A DNA stretch of 62,552 nucleotides from Bacteroidota bacterium (GTDB lineage: Bacteria; Bacteroidota; Bacteroidia; Flavobacteriales; Weeksellaceae), in NCBI GenBank assembly GCA_023399595.1, contig JAEWOR010000030.1:1-62552 (forward strand), in the 5' to 3' direction. The position numbers and the translations under genes were made by a program. The notes under the pieces were generated by a model, which made no database searches, had not been told where the DNA came from, and saw only the letters and a program-made list of their open reading frames with translations. This document shows, one piece after another, positions 8,708-18,500 of this stretch (the first letter of the stretch is position 1; the number at the start of each line of letters is the position of its first letter).

Positions 8708-8813
8708 AGTATTTTAATCATTGAAGTGTTGTGGAATTCAATTAATAAGTAATTTTTAATTGCAATATTTTAATTATCAAATATTTAAGTGCTTTAATCT
8801 TTAAATTTAAAAT

Positions 8814-9968
8814 ATGGATATAGAAAATCTTAAAATACAAATAAAGACCTTCTTTGGTTTAGAAGAGATTTTAGCGGAAGAAATTAAGAAGCTAGGAGGA
8901 AGAAATGTTGAAATTAAAAACAGAGCCGTTAATTGTGAAGGCGATTTAGGTTTTCTCTACAAAATCAATTATTCTGCAAGAACAGCATTGAAGGTTTTGG
9001 TTCCTGTTTTTGAATTTAAAGCTTTTAATGATCATCAATTATACAGCAAATTAGCAAAATTTAATTGGGAAGATTTTTTAGATGTCGACCAAACTTTTTC
9101 TATTGATTCCACTGTAAATTCTGAGACTTTCAAACATTCTCAATATGCAACTTTGAAAATGAAAGATGCTGTTGTGGATTATTTTAAAGAAAAATTTGGG
9201 AAAAGACCAAGCATAGAAACTAAAAATCCAGATATAAAATTCCATTTGCATATCGACAGAGAATTGGTGAGAATTTCTTTGGATTCTTCAGGAGATCCTT
9301 TGTTTAAGCGTGGTTACAGAAAAGAGCAAGGTCAAGCTCCTATTAATGAGGTTTTGGCAAGCGGAATGTTGCAATTGGCAGGTTGGGACGGAAAAGGCAA
9401 TTTCCTAGATCCAATGTGTGGTTCGGGGACGCTTCTTATTGAAGCAGCCATGATTGCAATGGATTTACCAGCGCAGATTTTCAGAAAAGATTTTGCTTTC
9501 CAAAATTGGAAAAATTACGATGAAGAACTTTTCAAGAAAATAAAAGAGTTTAGAATTAATAGAGTGAAAGAATTCACAGGGAAAATTGTAGGTTACGATA
9601 TTGATGCAAGAATGCTAAATGCCGCAAGAACGAATATTGAATCTGCAGAAATGGAAGACGTAATTGAAGTAAGAAAACAAAACTTCTTCGACTCTAAAAA
9701 GGAACTTTTCCCGTTGTTAATGGTGTTTAATCCACCTTATGATGAGAGAATTAGCATTAATGATGACAATTTCTACAAGAAAATTGGTGATACTTTTAAA
9801 AGTGGTTATCCCAATACTTTAGCATGGTTAATTTCTTCGGATTTAGAGGCTGTAAAGAAAATTGGACTTCGACCCTCTAGAAAAATTAAACTCTTCAACG
9901 GTAAGCTAGAAACCCGTTTTCTGCAATACGAAATGTATGAAGGAAGTAAGAAGGCGAAGAATAATTGA
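8814..9968 (+). CDS. THUMP-domain rRNA methyltransferase (RlmL-like)
   Basis: RNA guanine-N2 methyltransferase of the RlmL/YcbY group, 384 residues. The N-terminal 160 residues hold a ferredoxin-like plus THUMP RNA-binding region. Residues 197-210 carry the SAM motif FLDPMCGSGTLLIE, and NPPYDERI near 303-310 is the amino-methylating NPPY motif. It matches only the RlmL half of the E. coli fusion, as usual outside gamma-proteobacteria. The expected target is 23S rRNA, by family knowledge. A glycosyltransferase follows after 42 bases on the same strand. Confidence 0.85.
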   Translation: MDIENLKIQIKTFFGLEEILAEEIKKLGGRNVEIKNRAVNCEGDLGFLYKINYSARTALKVLVPVFEFKAFNDHQLYSKLAKFNWEDFLDVDQTFSIDSTVNSETFKHSQYATLKMKDAVVDYFKEKFGKRPSIETKNPDIKFHLHIDRELVRISLDSSGDPLFKRGYRKEQGQAPINEVLASGMLQLAGWDGKGNFLDPMCGSGTLLIEAAMIAMDLPAQIFRKDFAFQNWKNYDEELFKKIKEFRINRVKEFTGKIVGYDIDARMLNAARTNIESAEMEDVIEVRKQNFFDSKKELFPLLMVFNPPYDERISINDDNFYKKIGDTFKSGYPNTLAWLISSDLEAVKKIGLRPSRKIKLFNGKLETRFLQYEMYEGSKKAKNN

Positions 9969-10010
9969 TTTAAAATAACGTTATTTGTTCATCATTTAAA
10001 AATCTAAAAT

Positions 10011-11015
10011 TTGAATCCGAGTATTTCCATAATTGTTGCTATTTTTAATCGAAAGGATGAACTTTTCGAGTTGCTCAATTCTTTGAGTCATCAAACGGAT
10101 AAAGATTTTGAAGTCATTATTGTGGATGATGGTTCTAGAATAGATTTGAATCCCACCATTCATCAGTTTGAAGAAATGTTGACAATTCAATATTTTAGAA
10201 AAAAGAATTCTGGTCCAGGTTTGAGTAGAAATTATGGAGCAAAAAGAGCAAAAAATGACTGGTTGGTGTTTGTGGACAGCGATGTGATTGTAGAAACCAA
10301 CTATATCGAAAATATTAAAAAAGATATTCAGGAAACACCTTGTGATGCTTTTGGAGGTGCGGATAAAGCGCATAGAGGTTTTAATTTGATGCAAAAAGCT
10401 ATTTCTTATTCCATGACTTCGGTTTTTACAACCGGTGGGATTAGAGGAAATAAAAAATCAGTTTCTAAATTTCAACCCCGAAGTTTTAATATGGGCGTTC
10501 GCAAGGAAGCTTTTGAAAAAGTGGGTGGCTTCTCTGAAATGAGAATTGGTGAAGATCCAGATTTATCGATGACGCTTTGGGAAAATGGTTTTACAACGGC
10601 TTTTTTTGATAATATTGGCGTTTACCACAAAAGGAGAGTGGATTTTGGTAAGTTTTCTCAACAAGTTTATCAGTTCGGTTGTGCAAGACCCATTCTCAAC
10701 CAAAGACATCCTAAATATGTAAAGATTTCTTTTGCATTTCCTACTTTGTTTTTACTAGGTTTTGCATTAGGCTTTGTGGAGTATTTGTTTTTAAGAAAAG
10801 GCTTTGTGATGGCTATGTACGGCTTGTACACTTGGCTAGTATTTTTTCATGCATTATGGAAAACTAAAAATATCAGCATTGCAGGAATGGCGGTAATTTC
10901 TACTTATATACAAATGTTTTCTTATGGTTATGGATTTTTAAAATCTTGGATTATGCTCAATGTTTTCAAATTAGATCCAGAGGAAGCTTTTCCAAATCAT
11001 TTTTATAGAAATTAA
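10011..11015 (+). CDS. Family 2 glycosyltransferase
   Basis: Membrane-associated GT-A glycosyltransferase of 334 residues. The N-terminal SISIIVAIFNRKDEL strand, the VIIVDDGS motif and the WLVFVDSDV (DxD) motif bind the nucleotide sugar; an acidic GEDPDLSMTLWENG stretch fits the catalytic region. Two hydrophobic segments lie near residues 240-300. The start is TTG: a TAA stands in frame two codons upstream and no ATG precedes the conserved first strand. It probably builds a surface glycan, but the acceptor is unknown. Confidence 0.85.
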   Translation: MNPSISIIVAIFNRKDELFELLNSLSHQTDKDFEVIIVDDGSRIDLNPTIHQFEEMLTIQYFRKKNSGPGLSRNYGAKRAKNDWLVFVDSDVIVETNYIENIKKDIQETPCDAFGGADKAHRGFNLMQKAISYSMTSVFTTGGIRGNKKSVSKFQPRSFNMGVRKEAFEKVGGFSEMRIGEDPDLSMTLWENGFTTAFFDNIGVYHKRRVDFGKFSQQVYQFGCARPILNQRHPKYVKISFAFPTLFLLGFALGFVEYLFLRKGFVMAMYGLYTWLVFFHALWKTKNISIAGMAVISTYIQMFSYGYGFLKSWIMLNVFKLDPEEAFPNHFYRN

Positions 11016-11031
11016 TAGATTATAAAATATT

Positions 11032-11070
11032 AAAAAGGCTGTTTTCATCTTGTGAAAACAGCCTTTTTTG
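11032..11070. terminator. Bidirectional terminator
   Basis: Stem AAAAAGGCTGTTTTCA with its complement around a short TCTTG loop, A-run on the left and T-run on the right. It sits between the convergent glycosyltransferase and E1 genes and can serve both. Confidence 0.85.
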
Positions 11071-11087
11071 TTTATCTAGCTTGAAAT

Positions 11088-13160
11088 TTAGAATTTCAAA
11101 AGTTCTTCAATTTTTTGAGTTAATTTTTCTGGATTTGGAAGCATTTCTTTTTCCAAAATCAAATTAATAGGAACAGCAGGCGTATTTAAAGCACCCAAAG
11201 TTTCTACTGGCGCATCCAAATATTTAAAACAGTTCTTAGTAATTCTATGTGCAAAGGCTTCTGCAAAGGAATTATTGATTTGTTCTTCCGTTAAAACAAT
11301 ACATTTCCCGTGTGCTTTTACTCTTTCAAATACCAATTCTTCATCCAAAGGAAGAATTGTTCTTAAATCAATAACTTCCACTTTTCCTGAGAATTGTTTA
11401 ACGGCTTCTTTAGCCCAATAAACGCCCATTCCATAAGTAACAATCACTAAAGTTCTTCCTTTTTCAGTTTCATATTTGTCGGCTTCAATAATTACTTTTC
11501 CTTTTCCGAAAGGTAAGATGTAATCTTCAGCAGGTTCAATAGTTTTAGCATCTTCAGTTCCTGGAACTTTGCTCCAATACAAACCTTTATGCTCCAACAT
11601 AATTACAGGATTTGGATCGTAATAAGCTGCTTTTAATAAACCTTTAAAATCTGCCGCGTTACTTGGATAAGCTATTTTAATCCCTTTAATATTCGCTAAA
11701 ATACTTTCTACACTTCCGCTGTGGTAAGGTCCACCACCGCCGTAAGCTCCAATTGGAACTCTAATAATATTGCTTACAGGATATTTTCCGTTGCTTAAAT
11801 AACAAGATTTTGAAATTTCAGTAATCAACTGATTAATTCCTGGATAAATATAATCTGCAAACTGAACTTCAACAATCGGCTTCAAGCCAACAGCACTCAT
11901 TCCTGCAGTTGAACCAATAATATACGCCTCTTGAATTGCCGTGTTGAAAACTCTCTTTTTGCCGAATTTTTTTCCTAAAGTTACTGTTTCACGGAAAACA
12001 CCTCCAATTCTTTCACCAACATCTTGTCCGTAAAGTAAAGCTTCAGGATGTTTCCACATTAATTCTTGAATAGCGTGAATAGCCGCATCTACCATTACAA
12101 TTTTTTCCCCATTTTCTGGTTCGCGTGTTCCTACTTCTTCAGTAATTGGTGTTGGAGCAAAAACATGATCCATTACAGAAGATGCTTTTGGTTCGGGAGC
12201 ATTTTTAGCTTTCTCGAACGCTTCTTCAGCTTCTAATCTGGTTTTTTTGGTGATTTGTTTTAATAATTCTTCATCAACGCCTTCATTAAGCAATTGTTGT
12301 CTTAATATTTCACCTGGATCTTTAGCTCTATGTTTTGCTAAATCTTCTTCGTCACGATAAAATTCACGTCTTACTCCAGAAGTGTGGTGACCTATTAAAA
12401 CCGTTTTTGCGCAAACTAAAAGTGGTTTTCTTTCTGTTCTTACAAAATCAACCGCTTCTTTCATTTTAATGAAACTTTCAGAAAAATCGGTTCCATCAAT
12501 TCTCATTCTATTTAAACCAACAAAGCCTGCAGCAAAATCATAAGCATCCGAAGTTCTAGCTTCTTCACTGGTTACAGAAATTCCCCATTCGTTGTCTTGA
12601 ACCAAAAATATAATTGGAAGTTGATGTAAAGCTGCAAACTGCATCGCTTCACTTACTTCGCCTTCGGTTACGGAATTATCACCCAAACTACAGATAACAA
12701 CAGGGTTTTGTTCGAAATTTTGCAATTCAAAATCTTGAATATATTTAATTCCCTGCGCAACTCCCGTTGTTGGAATGGTTTGCATTCCCGTTGCGGAACT
12801 TTGATGAACAATTTTAGGTTTATTTTCATCTCTGCTAGAAGGGTGTGAATAATAAGATCTTCCTCCAGAAAAAGGATCATTTTCTTTGGCAAGAAGTTGT
12901 AACATCAATTCGTAAGGTTCAAAACCAATACCAAGCAAAATACTTTCGTCACGATAATATGGTGAAACCCAATCTTCTTTAGTTAATTGGTAAGCTGTAG
13001 CTAATTGTATAGCTTCATGACCTCTTGAAGTACTATGAACATATTTAGTAATATTTCTATTTTCTTCATAAATATCGGCCATTGCTTTTGCCAACATCAT
13101 ATGATTGTATGCTTTTAATAAGATTTCTTGAGATACTTTTTCGTGAACTGTATTTTCCAT
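11088..13160 (-). CDS. 2-oxoacid dehydrogenase E1, fused alpha and beta subunits
   Basis: Thiamine-diphosphate E1 component with alpha (about 1-320) and beta (about 355-690) subunits in one chain of 690 residues, most like branched-chain 2-oxoacid dehydrogenase E1. The alpha part has a TPP-binding GDNSVTEGEVSEA stretch ending in the QDNEWGISV segment and the HHTSGVRREFYRDEEDL phosphorylation-loop-like region. The beta part has GQDVGERIGGVFRET and the EVQFADYIYPGINQLITE segment. I chose the ATG at 13160; the frame runs on to 13205 but a -7 box at 13167-13174 lies inside that extension. The matching E2 is not in the window; LpdA at 46578 could serve as E3. Confidence 0.88.
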   Translation of the reverse strand: MENTVHEKVSQEILLKAYNHMMLAKAMADIYEENRNITKYVHSTSRGHEAIQLATAYQLTKEDWVSPYYRDESILLGIGFEPYELMLQLLAKENDPFSGGRSYYSHPSSRDENKPKIVHQSSATGMQTIPTTGVAQGIKYIQDFELQNFEQNPVVICSLGDNSVTEGEVSEAMQFAALHQLPIIFLVQDNEWGISVTSEEARTSDAYDFAAGFVGLNRMRIDGTDFSESFIKMKEAVDFVRTERKPLLVCAKTVLIGHHTSGVRREFYRDEEDLAKHRAKDPGEILRQQLLNEGVDEELLKQITKKTRLEAEEAFEKAKNAPEPKASSVMDHVFAPTPITEEVGTREPENGEKIVMVDAAIHAIQELMWKHPEALLYGQDVGERIGGVFRETVTLGKKFGKKRVFNTAIQEAYIIGSTAGMSAVGLKPIVEVQFADYIYPGINQLITEISKSCYLSNGKYPVSNIIRVPIGAYGGGGPYHSGSVESILANIKGIKIAYPSNAADFKGLLKAAYYDPNPVIMLEHKGLYWSKVPGTEDAKTIEPAEDYILPFGKGKVIIEADKYETEKGRTLVIVTYGMGVYWAKEAVKQFSGKVEVIDLRTILPLDEELVFERVKAHGKCIVLTEEQINNSFAEAFAHRITKNCFKYLDAPVETLGALNTPAVPINLILEKEMLPNPEKLTQKIEELLKF

Positions 13161-13166
13161 AGGAAA

Positions 13167-13174
13167 CAAAGATA
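13167..13174 (-). promoter_or_regulatory. -7 promoter box of the E1 gene
   Basis: Minus strand TATCTTTG, an exact TAnnTTTG match, 7 bases before the ATG at 13160. A leaderless or nearly leaderless transcript is predicted. No good -33 element was seen. Confidence 0.4.
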
Positions 13175-13242
13175 AAAAATATTCTTCAGTCGAAGAAGCT
13201 AACATTTGTTAGTTATTACGATAAAAATAGATATAGTTTAAC

Positions 13243-13278
13243 AAAAAAAGAGACTGTTTTTAGGACAGTCTTTTTTTG
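13243..13278 (-). terminator. Terminator of the S8 protease gene
   Basis: Stem AAAAAAAGAGACTGT with its complement around a 7-base loop, read toward a T-run on the minus strand just after the stop of the protease gene. Confidence 0.75.
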
Positions 13279-13297
13279 TACATGTGAATTATTAAAA

Positions 13298-15433
13298 TTA
13301 TTCCTTAATAACTTTTTTAGAGATTTTCTCTTTACCTGTATTTATTTCAATGATGTAAATTCCATTTGTATAAGAAGATAAATCTAAAGAATGTTCATTT
13401 CCTTTAATTTCTCCTCTGTTTAGTAATTTACCGCTTAAGTCAACAATTTTAAATGTTGAGTTCTTTGGTGCTTTAATTACTTTTACAAAATCTTTTGTAA
13501 GAGTAGGTGAGATGATTATTTCACTATCTTTTTTGATATCGTTTGTACCTAAAAGTTCTGAATAACCAGTTACAACTATGGAATAATTTTGTGGTGTAGG
13601 TGCAGGAGTCATAGCATTATTTACTAAAGTACCTTTATTGGTAACTTCAATTTTATATGTTCTACCAGCGATAGGGTTTTCTATTACTACTTGCTCAACA
13701 TTGTCTACTGTATTATCTCCCTTAGTAGCTGGTGTCATTGGATTTGTAGCATTCAATTTCCATGGAAGAGTTTGTGAGTTATCTGTTGTATCTGTAATTC
13801 TCAAATCTAAATCATTAACTAATCTTGATGATCTGTTGTTATAGGCTTCTGCCCATGTTAAACTTGCAGGAAGTTTATATTCTGGATCAATCCAAGTGAT
13901 TGTAACCTTTAATGGCTCAGTTCCTGTTGCTTTAACAGAAATTGTATTTGTTGTACCATTGTTTTTAACTTCATCTTTGAAAATTATAGTATTATTAGAT
14001 TTTCCTACAAGTATTTCTGCTCCCTTCTTAGCGTTAATGAATCCCCAGCCAAAATGTGGATCAGGTCCTATATTACCTGCTTCAGATGCTGAATGTATCA
14101 TTAGAGCTTTCGCTGCTGCAGCGTTCATTTCAGTATTATTGAAAAGAGATTTATAAATTTGAGTCCATAATCCAATAATTCCTGTAACAACAGGTGCAGA
14201 ATAAGATGTTCCACTTCCAATTGTTACGTTAGAAGTACCAGTTGTATCTTGTGTTGTTGATGCGCTTGCAACATTAGTTCCAACAGTTGAAATATCGGGT
14301 TTAATTCCCCCATCATCTCTAGGTCCAGCACTGCTGTATTCTGAATGTATTACATCAGAAGAAGTTACATATCTTCCACCATTGGTAGTAATGATATCTG
14401 TAGCTGCTACAACAATTATGTTTTTAGCTAAAGAACCCGAACCTATACAATCAAATCCACCTGTACAGTTTATAGAAGGTAAAGTTGCATTTGCTGGAAA
14501 AGGAGTTACTGCATTTGTACTTGGGTCAATATAGGTTTTTGTCGCTGTGGAAGTGCTGGTAGGACCCATATTAAAATAGTTACCAGAAGATTTAACTATT
14601 ATGTATGAAGGGTTAGTATATACAATATTATCATAATTCTGGTCATTACTAAAATATGTACCTTGTAAATCCATTGAGGTGTTGTTGCTAAAATAACCAT
14701 TCCATCTGTAAGCAGTTACAGCACCAGTATTTGGATTATAAGCGGTTTCTGTCCATCCCGAATTAACTCCATAGGAGTGGTTAGAAATTTTGGGTTGTGC
14801 AAGTATTATTTTCTGAAATACATTCTTTGGTGTACTCTCACCAGGTAAAGTAGTAGTAGCAAATGCATAATTATCAAAGGTTGAGTTTGGAGCAATACCT
14901 TTAAAGTTTACTGTATGTGTACCTCCACCTTGTAATTGAAAAGTATATGGGAAATTTTTAGATCCAATGAAACTTGAAACAGCAGTAGCATGAGCGCTAT
15001 ATGCCATTGTAGAAGCTTCTTTATTAGTGATTCTGTTAGGGATATTATCAAATAATACATGTCCTGCAAAAGCTCTACCACCATCAAAAACGGTATATTT
15101 AATATTTTCACCATTAAAAGAACCCGTAAGACCAGCTATGCTACCATTTTGAATAAAGTCAGAGTTTGAATTTTTAATCTGATCTAAATCTACTGAACTC
15201 AAGAAAAATGGATTTCCACTTGGATCAAAACCACCTAATGTAGCTCTTTCTTTTTCAATTTGATTAATTACATCACTGTTTTTATTGTTTCCGTATTTTT
15301 TAGAAACGTAATTTTCAAATTTCTTACTATTTTCGGTATTTTGACGTTCGAATTCACGATTTAGTGCATCGTTATTTTGTGCATTGATTAGAATTATTCC
15401 TAATGTGCCAACTAACAATAGAGATTTTTTCAT
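13298..15433 (-). CDS. Secreted S8 (subtilisin-like) serine protease with T9SS sorting domain
   Basis: Exported protease of 711 residues. Signal peptide ends ILINAQ. The catalytic Asp is in TVFDGGRAFAGH, the His in SAHATAVSSFIG (a variant of HGTxVAG), and the Ser in GSGTSYSAPVVTG. A proprotein-convertase-like beta domain with TISVKATGTEPLKVTITWIDPE follows the catalytic domain. The last 75 residues are a T9SS type A sorting domain (ISPTLTKDFVKV, VDLSGKLL, NGIYIIEI, KKVIKE). It should be secreted through the outer membrane and attached or released. A -7 box lies at 15464-15471. Confidence 0.9.
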   Translation of the reverse strand: MKKSLLLVGTLGIILINAQNNDALNREFERQNTENSKKFENYVSKKYGNNKNSDVINQIEKERATLGGFDPSGNPFFLSSVDLDQIKNSNSDFIQNGSIAGLTGSFNGENIKYTVFDGGRAFAGHVLFDNIPNRITNKEASTMAYSAHATAVSSFIGSKNFPYTFQLQGGGTHTVNFKGIAPNSTFDNYAFATTTLPGESTPKNVFQKIILAQPKISNHSYGVNSGWTETAYNPNTGAVTAYRWNGYFSNNTSMDLQGTYFSNDQNYDNIVYTNPSYIIVKSSGNYFNMGPTSTSTATKTYIDPSTNAVTPFPANATLPSINCTGGFDCIGSGSLAKNIIVVAATDIITTNGGRYVTSSDVIHSEYSSAGPRDDGGIKPDISTVGTNVASASTTQDTTGTSNVTIGSGTSYSAPVVTGIIGLWTQIYKSLFNNTEMNAAAAKALMIHSASEAGNIGPDPHFGWGFINAKKGAEILVGKSNNTIIFKDEVKNNGTTNTISVKATGTEPLKVTITWIDPEYKLPASLTWAEAYNNRSSRLVNDLDLRITDTTDNSQTLPWKLNATNPMTPATKGDNTVDNVEQVVIENPIAGRTYKIEVTNKGTLVNNAMTPAPTPQNYSIVVTGYSELLGTNDIKKDSEIIISPTLTKDFVKVIKAPKNSTFKIVDLSGKLLNRGEIKGNEHSLDLSSYTNGIYIIEINTGKEKISKKVIKE

Positions 15434-15463
15434 TATAAAATTTAATTATTTAAATATTAATTA

Positions 15464-15471
15464 CAAAAGTA
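15464..15471 (-). promoter_or_regulatory. -7 promoter box of the S8 protease gene
   Basis: Minus strand TACTTTTG, matching TAnnTTTG, with a predicted leader of about 27 bases. The -33 element is not clear. Confidence 0.4.
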
Positions 15472-15570
15472 CTATTTATCTTTTGAATATCGAAAATTTT
15501 TAGAATATCGAAATCGATAAGGCTTTTTAATGGTGTTAAAATTACGTATTTTTACAAAAAATTACGCTTA

Positions 15571-18500
15571 ATGTATTTAGTTTTCGATACTGAAACCACA
15601 GGTTTACCCAAGAATTTTAACGCACCCCTTTCAGATTCAGAGAATTGGCCTAGAATGGTGCAAATTGCTTGGCAGTTGCATGATGACGATGGAAACTTAA
15701 TTGAAAATCAGGATTATATTATTAAGCCTGAAGGTTATGATATTCCTTTTAATGCTGCAAGAATTCACGGTATTACAACGAAAATAGCCAATGAAGAAGG
15801 TAGAGATTTACAAGAAATTTTAGAAGAATTTTCAAAGGTTTTAGAAAAAGTAAGAGTAGTTTCCGGACACAATGTTGAATTCGATTATAATATTGTAGGC
15901 GCGGAATTTTACCGTAAAAATTTACAAGATAACCTTCAAGAAATACCCAAAGCCGACACCATGATTTTGGGGACAGATTATTGTCAGCTTCCCGGAGGAC
16001 GTGGCGGAAAATTTAAATCTCCAAAACTTGAAGAATTGTACGAAAAGCTTTACGGTCATAAGTTTGATGAGGCTCACAATGCCGCAGCTGACGTAAATGC
16101 TACAGCACAGGTTTTCTTTGAAATGATGCGTATTGGTGTAATTCCAGCGGATGTTTTAAAAACTTCTGAAGAGCAATTAAAGAATTATCGAAATGCTCAT
16201 CCTAATCCCATTCAGCCTTTTGGGATAATTATTAGAAGGCAAGTTGCAGATTTTAATAAAAAGAAAAAACAATCCGATTTTGGAAGCGTTGACGAAATAG
16301 ATTTAGGAAAATATTTCAATTTTGATAATCATAGCGTGTTTTCAACTTTGTCGGCGACTTCCAGTATTTCAGATTTAATAAAAAAAGCTACAGATAATAA
16401 TTTCGAGGCCGTTGGAATGGTAGATTTGGGAAATATGATGGGAGCATTCAAGTTTGTTTCTGCTGTGGAAGGTACCAATTCTGATAGAAAGAAAAAACAC
16501 CAAGAATATTTAAATAAAAAACAGGAAGCCGAAGAAAAAGGCGAGAATTTTAATGAGGTTGAACCATCTTCAAAACCTTTAATTCCTATTGTAGGATGCG
16601 AATTTTATATTTCCGACAGGTACGAACAAAAACAATTTACCAAAGATGATCCCGATAAACGAACGCAGGTTATTTTGTTGGCTAAAGATTTTACGGGCTA
16701 TAAAAACTTGGCTAAACTTTCTAGTATTGGCTTTATAAAAGGTTTTTATTTTGGGGTTCCAAGGGTGAGTAGAGAATTAATTGCGGAATATAAGGAAGGT
16801 GTCATTGCTTTAAATTCAGGAATTAATGGAGATATTCCCGAAGCTATTTTAAATAGTGGTGAACAAAAAGGGGAAGAAAAATTCAAATGGTGGAAAGATA
16901 CTTTTGGAGATGACTTTTACGTTCAAATTCAAAATCATAATCTTCCTGAAGAAGAACATTTGAATGAAGTTTTATTGTATTTAGCCGATAAATACAACGT
17001 GAAAATTTTGGCTCAAAATGAAACCTTTTACACCCATAAAAGCGACTCTAATATTCAAGATATTGTAAGCTGTATTAAAGATGGTGAAAAATTGTCAACA
17101 CCTATTGGTAAAGGCTTTGGAAAGAGAAAAGGATTAACGTCAACCGAGTATTATATTAAAGATACGGAAGAAATAAAGGAAACTTTTTTAGCTTATCCAG
17201 ATGCATTTGAAGCTTACGAAGAGTTTTTAGCGAAATTTTCACCTTACACTTTAAAAAGAGACGTTTTACTTCCAAAATTCGATATTCCTGAAGAGTTTAT
17301 TCACGCTGAAGACGACTTGGATGGTGGAAAACGTGGTGAAATGGCTTATTTAACGCATCTCACTTATGAGGGAGCTAGAAAAAGATATGAAGAAACAGGT
17401 ATAACCGACGATATCAAAGAAAGACTAGATTTTGAATTAGATGTTATCGCCAACACAGGTTATCCTGGGTATTTCCTTATTGTGCAGGATTTCTGTAATG
17501 AGGCTCGTAAAATGGGAGTTTGGGTAGGACCGGGAAGGGGTTCTGCAGCGGGTTCTGCGGTTGCATATTGTATTGGAATTACCAATGTGGATCCTATTAA
17601 ATACGACCTTCTTTTTGAGAGATTCTTAAATCCAGAAAGGATTTCCATGCCCGATATTGATATCGACTTCGATGATGAGGGTCGAGATAAAATCATCAAA
17701 TGGGTAGTTGAAAAATACGGTAAAGACCAAGTAGCACAAATTATCACCTATTCTGTTTTGGGGGGTAAATCTGCCATTAAAGATGCTGGTCGTGTACTCG
17801 ATGTTTCGATTCCAGAAACCAATAATATTGCAAAGTTAATTCCGGCAACTCCAGGGATGAACATTGCAAAAGCTCTTTCTAAGTATGATAAATTGAAGCC
17901 TGAAGAGCAAATGTTGGTGGATGAAATGAAATCGGTTTTAAATAACCCTGAAGACCCTCGTCACGATGTTTTGGAAAGTGCTAAAAAAATGGAAGGCTGC
18001 ATCCGAAATACGGGAATTCACGCTTGTGGAGTTATTATTACACCCGAAGAAGTGAGTAATTTAGTTCCTGTAACCATCGCTGCAAAAGATGCCGATATTT
18101 TGGTTTCACAATTTGATAACTCTGTGGCGGAAAGCGCAGGTCTTTTGAAAATGGACTTCTTAGGTTTAAGGACGCTTACCATTATTAAAGATGCCTTGAA
18201 ACTGGTTAAAGAAAGACATAATGTGGATATTAATCCAGACGAAATTCCTTTAACAGACGTAAAAACATATCAGTTATTTCAAGAGGGAAGAACGGTGGGA
18301 ATTTTCCAGTATGAAAGTCCTGGAATGCAAAAGTATATGAGAGAATTGAAACCTACAGTTTTTGCTGATCTTATTGCCATGAATGCTTTGTATAGACCTG
18401 GGCCTATAAAATATATTCCAAATTTCATCAACAGAAAACATGGAATTGAGGAGATTGTTTATGACCTTCCTGAAACTGAAGAATATTTAAAGGAAACTTA

